This document shows positions 23,971-32,299 of a stretch of 64,000 nucleotides of DNA, in pieces (within the stretch, counting starts at the first letter, position 1; the number at the start of each line of letters is the position of its first letter). The stretch is from Kaistella gelatinilytica (GTDB lineage Bacteria; Bacteroidota; Bacteroidia; Flavobacteriales; Weeksellaceae). Under the pieces are notes generated by a model. It was not told the origin of the DNA. It did not search any database and saw only the letters and a list, made by a program, of their open reading frames with translations. The stretch lies in NCBI RefSeq assembly GCF_015679325.1, contig NZ_JADPVI010000001.1:1364001-1428000 (forward strand). The letters are read 5' to 3'. The position numbers were made by a program, and so were the translations under genes.

Positions 23971-24675
23971 ATGAAAGTAGATATTTGGAGTGATATTCGT
24001 TGCCCGTTCTGTTATGTTGGAAAAAAGAATTTTGAAAAAGCTTTGGCCCAATTTCCCGAAAAGGAAAATATTGAAGTAACGTGGCACAGTTTCCAGCTCG
24101 ATCCTGACATGAAAACACAACCTGAAAAAAGTTCTCTGGAATATTTCTCCGAAAGAAAAGGAGTTTCGGAAGAACAGGCAAAAGGAATGTACGAACACGT
24201 TTACAAAGCCGGAAAAGACGCAGGAATTAAATTTAATTTCGACCATCAAAAAGTAGCGAATTCTTACCGCGGTCATCTTCTTTTACAATTGGCAGCCTCA
24301 AAAAATTTAGCCAACGAAGCGGAAGAAGCTTTATTTAAAGCACAATTGATTGAAGGAAAAAACATTGACGACGAAGCGACTTTAATTGAAATAGGGAAAT
24401 CAATTTCCTTAACTGAAGAATATATTAAAAAGGCTTTAGTCTCCGATGAATTTGCAGAACAAGTTTCAAAAGATATGATGTTGGCTCAGCAAATGCGAAT
24501 CAGCGGCGTTCCGTTTTTTGTGATCAATGATAAATATGGAGTTTCCGGCGCACAACCTTCACCCGTTTTCTCTGAAGTTTTGGAGAAATCCTGGGAAGAA
24601 TTTTCTGCGGGAGATCAAGGTTTAAAAATTATTCACAGCGGCGAAAGTTGCGATGTTGATGGAAATTGTGATTGA
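23971..24675 (+). CDS. DsbA family oxidoreductase (FrnE-like)
   Basis: Thioredoxin-fold protein of 234 residues without a signal peptide, so probably cytoplasmic. It has an N-terminal CPFC active site (SDIRCPFCYVGKKNFEKAL) and the cis-Pro motif SGVPFFVINDKYGVSGAQP. Helical insert and length match the FrnE/2-hydroxychromene isomerase-like subgroup. The extreme C-terminus carries two further cysteines (ESCDVDGNCD), which may form a second redox or metal site. The start at 23971 follows a promoter box and removes an unsupported upstream extension. Confidence 0.9.
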   Translation: MKVDIWSDIRCPFCYVGKKNFEKALAQFPEKENIEVTWHSFQLDPDMKTQPEKSSLEYFSERKGVSEEQAKGMYEHVYKAGKDAGIKFNFDHQKVANSYRGHLLLQLAASKNLANEAEEALFKAQLIEGKNIDDEATLIEIGKSISLTEEYIKKALVSDEFAEQVSKDMMLAQQMRISGVPFFVINDKYGVSGAQPSPVFSEVLEKSWEEFSAGDQGLKIIHSGESCDVDGNCD

Positions 24676-24695
24676 TGATCTCTACTTAAAATTTT

Positions 24696-24733
24696 AAAAC
24701 TTCTGGAATTCTATTTCAGAAGTTTTCTTTTTT
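24696..24733 (+). terminator. Terminator after the DsbA-like gene
   Basis: Perfect 10-bp arms AAAACTTCTG and CAGAAGTTTT, 11-nt loop, then a T-rich run, 20 nt past the stop. Confidence 0.8.
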
Positions 24734-24775
24734 AGAATGGAATTGTAATTGCATTATTCATCTTAAATAGAAATT

Positions 24776-25276
24776 ATGAGCCGAGGATTTGTAAAAGAAG
24801 ATGATCAGGAAGAAGTTCCTTTAGTTCCACCAAGAGCTGATTTACCAGCAGGAACAGAAAATTTTGTAACCCAACATGGAATGGATTCTTTGGTAGAAGA
24901 AAAAGAAAATCTATTGCGGGAGCAGGAAAATTTAGATCCGTCTCAGGAAAAAGAATATCGAATTTCTTTCAATCATATCAATGCGAAACTTCAGCTTTTA
25001 AATGAGAGAATTACCTCCGCAAAAATCATTGATCAGAAAAAACTTCCGCAAGATGAAATTCATTTTGGCGCAATGGTCACTTTTAAAAATATAACAAATA
25101 ATTCAACCCAAACTTTTCAATTGGTTGGTGTTGATGAAGCCAATATTTCAAAAGGAAAAATATCTTTTACTACGCCTTTAGCAAAAGCTTTGTTGCATAA
25201 AAAAGTTGGGGAGAAAGCAATTTTAAAATTGGGTGAAAGGGAAAATGTATTTGAGATCTTAAAGATTGTTTATTAA
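24776..25276 (+). CDS. GreA/GreB family elongation factor-like protein
   Basis: A 166-residue protein that opens SRGFVKEDDQEEVPLVPPR, a signature of a Bacteroidota GreA/GreB-related family sometimes annotated wrongly as an acyl-carrier-protein synthase. Residues ~30-100 form a Glu/Leu-rich coiled-coil hairpin as in transcript cleavage factors; ~105-166 form the FKBP-like C-terminal domain (FQLVGVDEANISKGKISFTTPLAKALLHKKVGE). It probably binds the RNA polymerase secondary channel. The hairpin tip residues differ from canonical GreA, so cleavage activity is not certain. Confidence 0.82.
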   Translation: MSRGFVKEDDQEEVPLVPPRADLPAGTENFVTQHGMDSLVEEKENLLREQENLDPSQEKEYRISFNHINAKLQLLNERITSAKIIDQKKLPQDEIHFGAMVTFKNITNNSTQTFQLVGVDEANISKGKISFTTPLAKALLHKKVGEKAILKLGERENVFEILKIVY

Positions 25277-25330
25277 AATAAAAAAATTTTAATATCAATT
25301 CATTTCCATCATCAATCAGAAAACATAATT

Positions 25331-26494
25331 CTAAACCGTTCTTTTACCCGTCAACAGTTGTACGATCAAAATAATTCCGGAGAAAACCAAACCAACAACT
25401 GAAACGCCGGTCCAGCCATAATAATTCCAGGCTAAAGAACCTAAACTTGTTCCTATCGCTCCACCGATAAAAAATCCTACCATATAAATCGTATTCACTC
25501 GGTTTCTGGCTTCGGTGTTTCTGGAAAAAACAATATTTTGATTAGTAATATGAACCGACTGAACTCCCAAATCGATCAAAATCACTCCGATAATTAAGCC
25601 TATAATCGAGTGTGACGACACCAAAAAGATGATCCAGGAAATAATAATGAGAACAGCTCCCAAAATAATTAATTTGCTTTTCTCGACGCGGTTATTCATT
25701 TTTCCGACTACAGTCGCACCTAATGCACCTGCAATTCCGAACAAACCAAAACTGCCCGCAACTGCACTTCCGTAACCGAAAGAATCTTGCATGAGAAAAA
25801 CCAAGGTCGTCCAAAATGCGCTCAAACTTCCAAAAGCTAAAGCTCCGCGCAAAGTTGCTAATCGTAAAGTCGGCTCTGTCTTAAAATAGAACCAGAGCGA
25901 TTTCATGAGTTTCGCATAACTCTCTCCAAATTTGGGTTGAATTAAAGGCAATTTCGCATTCAATAAAAAGAAAAGCAAAGTCATTAAACCTGCAGCACTA
26001 AAGAAAACACTGCGCCATCCGAAATATTCGCCAACCAATCCACTTAAAACGCGACTTCCTAAAATCCCGATCAATAATCCGCTCATCACAATTCCGATGG
26101 CTCTTCCGCGACCTTCATCATTACTGAGATGTGCAGCCATTGGAACAAATAATTGTGGAAGTGTCGAGGTAAATCCGATCAGAAAACTGGTGACGATCAA
26201 TAAAAAAATCGATTGCGATAAAGCAGCACCTAATAGAGAAAGTATCAAAATCAGAAAATCAATTTTTACAATTTTCATATTGCTGATCTTATCTCCCAGC
26301 GGAATAATAAACAGCAAACCCAGTGCATAACCAATCTGCGTAGAAAGTGCCACATTACTGACTTGAGAATCTGTTACATTTAAACTCGAAGCAATATCGT
26401 GCAGTAAAGGTTGGTTATAATATAAGTTCGCAACTACCAAACCCGCGGAAATACTCAGCAGATAAAGAAGTGAATTTGGTAATTTATTTGGCAT
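25331..26494 (-). CDS. Major facilitator superfamily transporter
   Basis: Twelve predicted membrane helices in about 388 residues. The loop between helices 2 and 3 reads IPLGDKISNMKI, a variant of the MFS GxxxDrxGrr motif, and FVPMAAHLSNDEGRGRAIGIVMSG contains the motif before helix 5 typical of drug:H+ and sugar efflux permeases. I use the ATG at 26494, since the upstream GTG (26536) adds a non-membrane extension and a -7-like TAATTTTG lies between them. Single gene; substrate unknown, likely drug or sugar efflux. Confidence 0.88.
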   Translation of the reverse strand: MPNKLPNSLLYLLSISAGLVVANLYYNQPLLHDIASSLNVTDSQVSNVALSTQIGYALGLLFIIPLGDKISNMKIVKIDFLILILSLLGAALSQSIFLLIVTSFLIGFTSTLPQLFVPMAAHLSNDEGRGRAIGIVMSGLLIGILGSRVLSGLVGEYFGWRSVFFSAAGLMTLLFFLLNAKLPLIQPKFGESYAKLMKSLWFYFKTEPTLRLATLRGALAFGSLSAFWTTLVFLMQDSFGYGSAVAGSFGLFGIAGALGATVVGKMNNRVEKSKLIILGAVLIIISWIIFLVSSHSIIGLIIGVILIDLGVQSVHITNQNIVFSRNTEARNRVNTIYMVGFFIGGAIGTSLGSLAWNYYGWTGVSVVGLVFSGIILIVQLLTGKRTV

Positions 26495-26597
26495 TTGGAG
26501 ATCATTATTAAGACCGGCAAAATTAAAATTTTCCACAGAAAATAAACGACTTTAGCAATCGTATTATGTTATGATGTTCGATTTCAAAATCTATCAT

Positions 26598-27470
26598 TTA
26601 CTTTAGAGCATGAAATCTTTTAATAGAAGTCGGACTGAATATATATTTCGCAGTCACGGTTTTGGGTGCGTTCACGTCCAGTTCATACCACGGTGAAATA
26701 TTGGAATTAAGCGGATTTCTTAAAACGTGAATATCCTGTGCAGGCATAAAACTTTCGGCCAAAAGATAAAGTTTTTTCCCAGAACTGTTGATCGCAACTC
26801 CCACTATAATTACAGAATGACCCGGACTTCCCGGTTTTATGAGAAAATCACCCGTCTTGATCTGCTTATTTTGAAGAACTGAAAATGATTCTTTATTCAG
26901 AGAAATCGTTCCCGCGTATCTAAAAATTATATTTAGATATTTTCGGAAATTTTCATAGGAATCATCAATTTTTCCTGTCATATGAAAACTGACGCGATTA
27001 TTGAGTTCTTTGGTGCGAACTCCTCTTTTAAAATCATTCCAGGCGAAAAATTGACCACTCGTAAATTCGAAACCTATCTCTTCAAATCGTTTTTGAGACC
27101 ACAGATATTCGGAGTACAAACGGATCCAGGCATCTGCACATTGCTGCAAATCTTTTTCACCAACATCAATTTTGAGAATGGCGACATGATTATTTTGTTT
27201 CTCAATCGGAACTGCGTTAAAATTACGCACGGGGAAACTTGGTGGATAAAGCGGAAAATTAACCAAATATTCACCAAAACTTCCGGATAGTTCTTTTGCC
27301 CAGAAAAAACCTTTCGGCGGTGTGAATCGCGTATGGATCGTAGATTTACTTTCGTCAATGATCATGAGTTGAGTCGTCTCAATAACTTGAGAAAAAGCAG
27401 TCTGAAAATTCAGAAGCATCAACAAAGATAAAAACTGGTAGAATCGGATCAATATGTAATGTTTACTCAA
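26598..27470 (-). CDS. DUF4846-like secreted protein
   Basis: About 290 residues with a signal peptide (FYQFLSLLMLLNFQTAFSQ). I recognise DUF4846: FTPPKGFFWAKE, CADAWIRLYSEYLW, IGFEFTSGQFFAWNDFKRGVRT, then KTGDFLIKPGSPGHSVIIVGVA and YLLAESFMPAQDIHVLRNP. The latter stretch, with a conserved GHS and AESF, recalls an NlpC/P60-like or transglutaminase-like fold, but no function is established from what I can see. The start is a TTG (27470, or 27452). It is divergent from the M1-like barrel gene. Confidence 0.8.
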   Translation of the reverse strand: MSKHYILIRFYQFLSLLMLLNFQTAFSQVIETTQLMIIDESKSTIHTRFTPPKGFFWAKELSGSFGEYLVNFPLYPPSFPVRNFNAVPIEKQNNHVAILKIDVGEKDLQQCADAWIRLYSEYLWSQKRFEEIGFEFTSGQFFAWNDFKRGVRTKELNNRVSFHMTGKIDDSYENFRKYLNIIFRYAGTISLNKESFSVLQNKQIKTGDFLIKPGSPGHSVIIVGVAINSSGKKLYLLAESFMPAQDIHVLRNPLNSNISPWYELDVNAPKTVTAKYIFSPTSIKRFHALK

Positions 27471-27526
27471 AATTAACGCTATTTTTGAAATAAATTTAAA
27501 TAATAATTGTTTAGATAAAACATCAT

Positions 27527-27534
27527 TATATTTG
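27527..27534 (+). promoter_or_regulatory. -7 box (TATATTTG) of the M1-like/barrel gene
   Basis: Exact TAnnTTTG match 14 nt before the ATG at 27549; a TTG lies 17 nt upstream, slightly short of the usual spacing. The leader would be under ten nt. Confidence 0.5.
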
Positions 27535-27548
27535 AGCTTGTTTAGAAA

Positions 27549-30368
27549 ATGAAAAGATTTTTGCTGGGGATTTTACTGATTTTCAATTTTGTTGTGGTTT
27601 CTGCGCAACAAGATTCTATTTACATCAATGCTAAAGTTTCCGGATCCAAAAAAGAGTTGAAGGTAAAGCAAGAAATCACGTATTACAACAATGGTTCAGC
27701 AGATCTTTCTCAGATCAAATTATTGAACTGGATCGCTGCTTACCAAAATAGAAATACTAAACTCGTAAAGCGACAATTGGAAGACCGAAAAAACGATCTG
27801 TATTTCGCGAAACCCAATGAACTCGGATCTTTAAAAAATTTAGAAATTAAAATCGGAGAAAATACTATATCTGTAAACGACAGTTCAACGGAAAATATTT
27901 TCATTCAACTTCCTAACAAATTAAAACCTGGAGAAAAAGTAGAAATCGCACTTCAATATAGTTTGAATTTGCCTGATGAAAAATTTACGGGTTATGGCAG
28001 CGACGGAAAAGAAATAGCGCTGAAGTATTTTTTTCTTGTTCCAGACGGTTTTGAAAATCAAGAGCAAAGTCCAAAAAGCTTTATGGATATTGAAGAAAAT
28101 CAAAGTCCGGATCTTTACTGGAAAGTAATTTTAGATGTTCCTGTAAACTACTATTCCCAAAGTAATTTAGCCGAAACCGCACCGAATTATTTTGAAGGAA
28201 AATTAAACATCGATCCAGAATTTGTGATCTCAGAAAATCATTTTACGATTATTTCCCCGCAAGTTGATGGAGAAAAAGTCGATGTTATTTTCGGATATTC
28301 TTTAACTGAAAACGAAAAGCAAAACCTCGAATTCTACCTGCCGTTACAGCTGAATTTCATTAAAAACAAGATCGGATTTCTACCTTCAAGGATTTTCATT
28401 AGTGAGAAATTCAGGAAAAACGAAAATTTCACAGGTTTGGATGATCTTAAATTCTTAAAATTCCGGTACCAGCTTTTTACAGAATCACAAAGAAATGATC
28501 TCAATTATTTCAGCATTATTTCTAAAAACGTCGTCGAACAAGCGACTGTCTTCGAGAAAAAACAGGATCACTGGTTGATGAACGGATTGAAAACGTATCT
28601 CGAAATTCAATACATTGAACGTTATTATAAAAACGAAAAACTTCTGGGTCAATTACCAGAAAACATCAATATTTTTGGGTTCAAACCTTTAAAATTATTC
28701 TATGCATCGAAACTAAAACTTTCTGAAAGATACGGTCTAGCTTATCTCTATATCTTGACGAAAAATCTGGATCAAAAAATTGCAGAACCTTTTGAAGATT
28801 TGAGCAATTACAATGCAGCAGCGATCAGTCATCTGGAAATGGGAAGTTTATTTTCATTTGTTGCGGCAAAAATGGGACAGGAGAAATTTGATGATTTTGT
28901 CACCCAATATTTACGCAAAAATGCCCACCAACATATCGATAAGAAAAAGTTTTTAGATGAATTGACTTTAGCTTCAGGTTATTCTTCAGATTTCCTGGAA
29001 AACTTTCTTCAAAGAAAAAACCGCGTCAACTTTAAACTGAAAAGATTTAAGAAAACTGGTGATGAATTTCAGGTAAAAATCGCAAAAAATACTTCGCAAC
29101 AGATTCCTTTTAAAATAGAAACCATCACAAAAACAGGAGAGAAAAAAGAATTTTGGTTTGATACCAACGATTCGAAGACCGATGTGATCTATACTATTCC
29201 ACAATCGAATGCAGAAAAAATCGTGGTTAACGACGAATATATTTTCCCCGAAAAAACCTTTCGCGATAATTATTTATATACAAAAGGCATCTATTCAAAT
29301 ATGAAAAAGATAAAATTGAAACTTTTCCAGGATATTCCAAACCCGGAATTCAATGAGATTTACCTGAATCCACGGTTGAGTTTCAATATTTATGACAAAG
29401 TTTTACTTGGACTTAATTTTAAAAACTCGTCTTTATTTGAAAGAAAATTCAATTATTCACTGACGCCCTATTTTAGTTCAGGAACAGGACAAATGACCGG
29501 TTCGGGCGCGATCTCCTACTCTTTTCAACCTGCGGAAAGTTTCTTCCGAACTCTAGACATTGGTGTTTCGGGCTCCTATTTTCATTACGATTATGATCTG
29601 TCTTACCGCAAATTTGGCATTTTTGCCAACATCAATTTCGCAAAAAATCCGAGGAGTGATATCGGCAGAAGTTTGGGGGTTTCTTATAATTTTTATGATA
29701 AAGATCTGAATCCATTAATGATTGCACAGAACGAATATCAAAAATACAACATGTGGAGCATTGGTTACGGCTACTCGGATCGACAGTTGATCCACGAAAA
29801 GTATGCGAGTGCAAATCTGCAGTTTATGGAGGATTTTCAGAAAATTTCTGCTGAAACCTTTTACCGGTGGGAATATGCAAAAGATAAAAAATTGAGTCTG
29901 CGGTTTTTCGGTGGATATTTTCTGACCAATAAAACCAAAAATAATCTCTTCGATTACGGGATCTCAAAAGTTTCTAATTACTCTTTTTCTTACGGACTTT
30001 TAGGGCAAAGTGCAACAACGGGATTGCTTTCCCAGCAATTAATTTTGGCAGAAGGTGGTTTTAAATCTTATGTTGGAAACACGGCAAATCAGTGGATCAC
30101 TTCCATCAATCTGGACTCTCATATTTGGCGCTGGTTTAATTTTTATGCTGATGCGGGAGTTTACAAAAGCAAATCTCATGATCCGCAATTTATTTGGGAT
30201 TCAGGCGTGAAAGTAAAGGTTATTCCTGATTTTCTGGAGGTTTATTTCCCCATACAAAGTTCATTAGGTTTTGAACCTTCCTTTAAAGATTACGGGCAGA
30301 GAATTCGTTTTACTTTGGTTTTAAATTTCAGTGCAATTACTAACTATTTCAGTAGAGGATGGTTTTAA
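27549..30368 (+). CDS. M1 aminopeptidase-like domain without zinc site, fused to a C-terminal beta-barrel
   Basis: A 939-residue exported protein: signal peptide (residues 1-19, ending VVSAQ), an N-terminal beta region resembling the M1 peptidase saddle domain (residues ~20-240), and a helical region ~250-490. There DHWLMNGLKTYLEIQYIERYY (about 338-358) mirrors the WLNEGFATYLE motif of M1 peptidases, but the Glu zinc ligand is Asn and I find no HExxH anywhere. From about residue 590 to the end it alternates short beta strands (YSLTPYFSSGTGQMTGSG, FRTLDIGVSGSYFHYDY) and closes in Trp-Phe, as outer-membrane barrels do. It therefore looks like a non-catalytic M1 relative displayed on a barrel. 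Function unknown. Confidence 0.75.
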   Translation: MKRFLLGILLIFNFVVVSAQQDSIYINAKVSGSKKELKVKQEITYYNNGSADLSQIKLLNWIAAYQNRNTKLVKRQLEDRKNDLYFAKPNELGSLKNLEIKIGENTISVNDSSTENIFIQLPNKLKPGEKVEIALQYSLNLPDEKFTGYGSDGKEIALKYFFLVPDGFENQEQSPKSFMDIEENQSPDLYWKVILDVPVNYYSQSNLAETAPNYFEGKLNIDPEFVISENHFTIISPQVDGEKVDVIFGYSLTENEKQNLEFYLPLQLNFIKNKIGFLPSRIFISEKFRKNENFTGLDDLKFLKFRYQLFTESQRNDLNYFSIISKNVVEQATVFEKKQDHWLMNGLKTYLEIQYIERYYKNEKLLGQLPENINIFGFKPLKLFYASKLKLSERYGLAYLYILTKNLDQKIAEPFEDLSNYNAAAISHLEMGSLFSFVAAKMGQEKFDDFVTQYLRKNAHQHIDKKKFLDELTLASGYSSDFLENFLQRKNRVNFKLKRFKKTGDEFQVKIAKNTSQQIPFKIETITKTGEKKEFWFDTNDSKTDVIYTIPQSNAEKIVVNDEYIFPEKTFRDNYLYTKGIYSNMKKIKLKLFQDIPNPEFNEIYLNPRLSFNIYDKVLLGLNFKNSSLFERKFNYSLTPYFSSGTGQMTGSGAISYSFQPAESFFRTLDIGVSGSYFHYDYDLSYRKFGIFANINFAKNPRSDIGRSLGVSYNFYDKDLNPLMIAQNEYQKYNMWSIGYGYSDRQLIHEKYASANLQFMEDFQKISAETFYRWEYAKDKKLSLRFFGGYFLTNKTKNNLFDYGISKVSNYSFSYGLLGQSATTGLLSQQLILAEGGFKSYVGNTANQWITSINLDSHIWRWFNFYADAGVYKSKSHDPQFIWDSGVKVKVIPDFLEVYFPIQSSLGFEPSFKDYGQRIRFTLVLNFSAITNYFSRGWF

Positions 30369-30383
30369 AGTTAGAAGCGGGAA

Positions 30384-30407
30384 GTTGGGAGTTGGGAGTT
30401 GGGAGTT
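30384..30407 (+). repeat. Short tandem repeat, unit GTTGGGA
   Basis: Three full copies plus a partial one of a 7-nt unit lie just after the M1-like/barrel gene and before a terminator. It is non-coding filler similar in style to the repeats at 1672 and 4635. Confidence 0.7.
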
Positions 30408-30418
30408 ATTGCCTATAC

Positions 30419-30448
30419 AAAAAGCCGCTTAAAAAAGCGGCTTTTTTA
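30419..30448. terminator. Bidirectional terminator
   Basis: Twelve-bp arms AAAAAGCCGCTT and AAGCGGCTTTTT with an AAAA loop, between the convergent barrel and T9SS cargo genes. Confidence 0.9.
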
Positions 30449-30464
30449 TTGATAAGAGATGATC

Positions 30465-31247
30465 TTATTTTTTCATTACTTTTCTGCTCACTTTCGCAGA
30501 ACCATTGTCAACAGTTACAATATAAATTCCTTTAGTTAAAGAAGAAGTATTGATTTTGTCTCCGCTGTTAATTCTGTTTGAAGAGATTAATTTACCATCT
30601 GCAGAAATAATGTTTACCGTTGCTCTTCCTGGAAGAGTTACTTGTAATTCATTCCCGATAACAGTATTCATTTTCACTTCGCTGTCGAAAGCTTTAACGT
30701 CAGTTACAGCCATTGTAGCTTTGTCTTGGAAACTAATATCATCTACATAGATTACACCACCATTGTTAGCAGCGCTTTCCCCGTAAACTCTAAGTCCTGG
30801 TCTGGCTACAGTTGCACCTGCAGTTGGCACTGCTTCTGCACTAAAAAAGATCCATTGTGGAGAATCTACTGTGAAATCTCCCGCTTGAAGTGGGTTAGAT
30901 CCTAAATCAGCAGTATTTCTAAACTGATTCCAATACTTAAATTTCGCATTTGGAGTATTGTCTAAAACCCATCCTGAAAAAACGTAAGTTTTCGTTGCCT
31001 CCACATTAATATCTGGAGTAGGATTAATTGTTTTGTTACCAGTTGCCGCAGTTGGAGCTGTAATTCCTACTGCGAAATTACCAGAGTGCTTATTAGCACC
31101 AGTTCCCTGAACGATTGTAGTTCCAGTTACATAATAACCATCAGGAGCACCTGCTGTCCAAGCTTCGAATCCTGGGTTAGGAATTAAGTTTTGAGCGCTC
31201 ATTAGAGCTACTGCTGAAACTCCTAAGATTGTAAAGATTTTTTTCAT
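30465..31247 (-). CDS. T9SS-secreted protein with carbohydrate-binding-like domain and type A sorting domain
   Basis: Secreted 260-residue protein: signal peptide (residues 1-18, ending LMSAQ), then NLIPNPGFEAWTAGAPDGYY, the usual first strand of a CBM-type jelly roll, ending with IYVDDISFQ. The last ~75 residues (from VKAFDSEVKMNTVIGNEL to KGIYIVTVDNGSAKVSRKVMKK with gaps) form the T9SS type A sorting domain, which directs export through SprA/PorV and is then cleaved. No catalytic domain is visible. It shares its sorting domain and orientation with the next cargo gene. Confidence 0.88.
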   Translation of the reverse strand: MKKIFTILGVSAVALMSAQNLIPNPGFEAWTAGAPDGYYVTGTTIVQGTGANKHSGNFAVGITAPTAATGNKTINPTPDINVEATKTYVFSGWVLDNTPNAKFKYWNQFRNTADLGSNPLQAGDFTVDSPQWIFFSAEAVPTAGATVARPGLRVYGESAANNGGVIYVDDISFQDKATMAVTDVKAFDSEVKMNTVIGNELQVTLPGRATVNIISADGKLISSNRINSGDKINTSSLTKGIYIVTVDNGSAKVSRKVMKK

Positions 31248-31345
31248 TGTATTATAAATTAAATTAGTTATAAATTTTGGATTACAAATCTATGTAATTG
31301 TTTACCATAAATATCATGTAATCAGATATATTTTTAAAATAAAAC

Positions 31346-31384
31346 AAAAGGAAGACTATTTAATTAAATAATCTTCCTTTTTAT
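31346..31384 (-). terminator. Terminator of the second T9SS cargo gene
   Basis: Arms AAAAGGAAGA and TCTTCCTTTT with a pairing-rich AT loop, downstream of the gene ending at 31402. The structure is nearly symmetric and could act in both directions. Confidence 0.75.
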
Positions 31385-31401
31385 GCTAATAAATCAAAAG
31401 A

Positions 31402-32148
31402 TTATTTTTTGATAATTTTCTGAGAAACTGCTTTTCCGTTTACATTACCTGTAACGATATAAGTTCCTTTTGTCAAAGTTGAAACGTCCATTTTAGAATT
31501 CTCGTTTACAGATGAAGTTCTTACTACTTGTCCGTTCATGTTCACAACCTGTACGTTTGCTTTTGAAGCGAAAATAATTGAATTACCAACTACAGTATTT
31601 TTTACCAAGTTTGCTTTTGTAGCGTTTACATCACCTACTGCTAAAACAACAGGGCTTGTTATTACCTTTACATTATCGATAAATGCTCTCTTTGCAGTTG
31701 TAGCAATTGTTACAGTAGAACCTGCTGTTCCTCCTGTAAATGTAAGAGTTTTAGTTTCAAAACTATCTGTACGTGTAGCAACATAAGTTACCGTTTGAGC
31801 AGCCAATCCAGAAACAGTTACCGTAATATCTCCTTCTACTGCAGTCCAACCTTTTACATCAAAAGAAACTTTAAAAGCTCCACCATCTTGAGAAAGATCT
31901 AAAGTTTTTGAAGTAATTGAACCCACTAAAGAACCAGTACCTATTTTTACAGCACCTCCCGCTTGATACACTTTTACATTTCCTGCATCGGGAAAATTTG
32001 CGTCTCCAGTCCACGCAATACCGGAACCGCCTGTAGTTGTATTATCACCAGTACTTGCAGAAGCAAAATCATCAGACAATAATGTAGTTTGCGCAACAGC
32101 AGCTACAGAGAACATTGCAATTGCGAATAAAGAATAAAGTTTTCTCAT
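31402..32148 (-). CDS. T9SS-secreted jelly-roll-like protein with type A sorting domain
   Basis: A 248-residue exported protein: signal peptide ending AAVAQ, then LLSDDFASAS and a beta-rich Thr/Gly/Val region (about 25-165) closing in AFIDNVKVITSP, the pattern of a CBM/jelly-roll or choice-of-anchor domain. Residues ~170-248 are a type A sorting domain with VVGNSIIFAS, VVNMNGQVV, LTKGTYIVTGNVNGKAVSQKIIKK in pieces. Ligand unknown. It sits between another T9SS cargo gene and a divergently transcribed large barrel protein. Confidence 0.88.
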   Translation of the reverse strand: MRKLYSLFAIAMFSVAAVAQTTLLSDDFASASTGDNTTTGGSGIAWTGDANFPDAGNVKVYQAGGAVKIGTGSLVGSITSKTLDLSQDGGAFKVSFDVKGWTAVEGDITVTVSGLAAQTVTYVATRTDSFETKTLTFTGGTAGSTVTIATTAKRAFIDNVKVITSPVVLAVGDVNATKANLVKNTVVGNSIIFASKANVQVVNMNGQVVRTSSVNENSKMDVSTLTKGTYIVTGNVNGKAVSQKIIKK

Positions 32149-32299
32149 AATAGAAATTTTAAATAATTAATAATTTATACCGCAAAAATACAATCTTTTT
32201 TATTAATATCATAATGATAACATTAAGTAATTGTTAAATGTTTAAAAATACTTTTAAATACACTTTTTCGTTATTTTTACAGACTCTTTTATAACAGAT

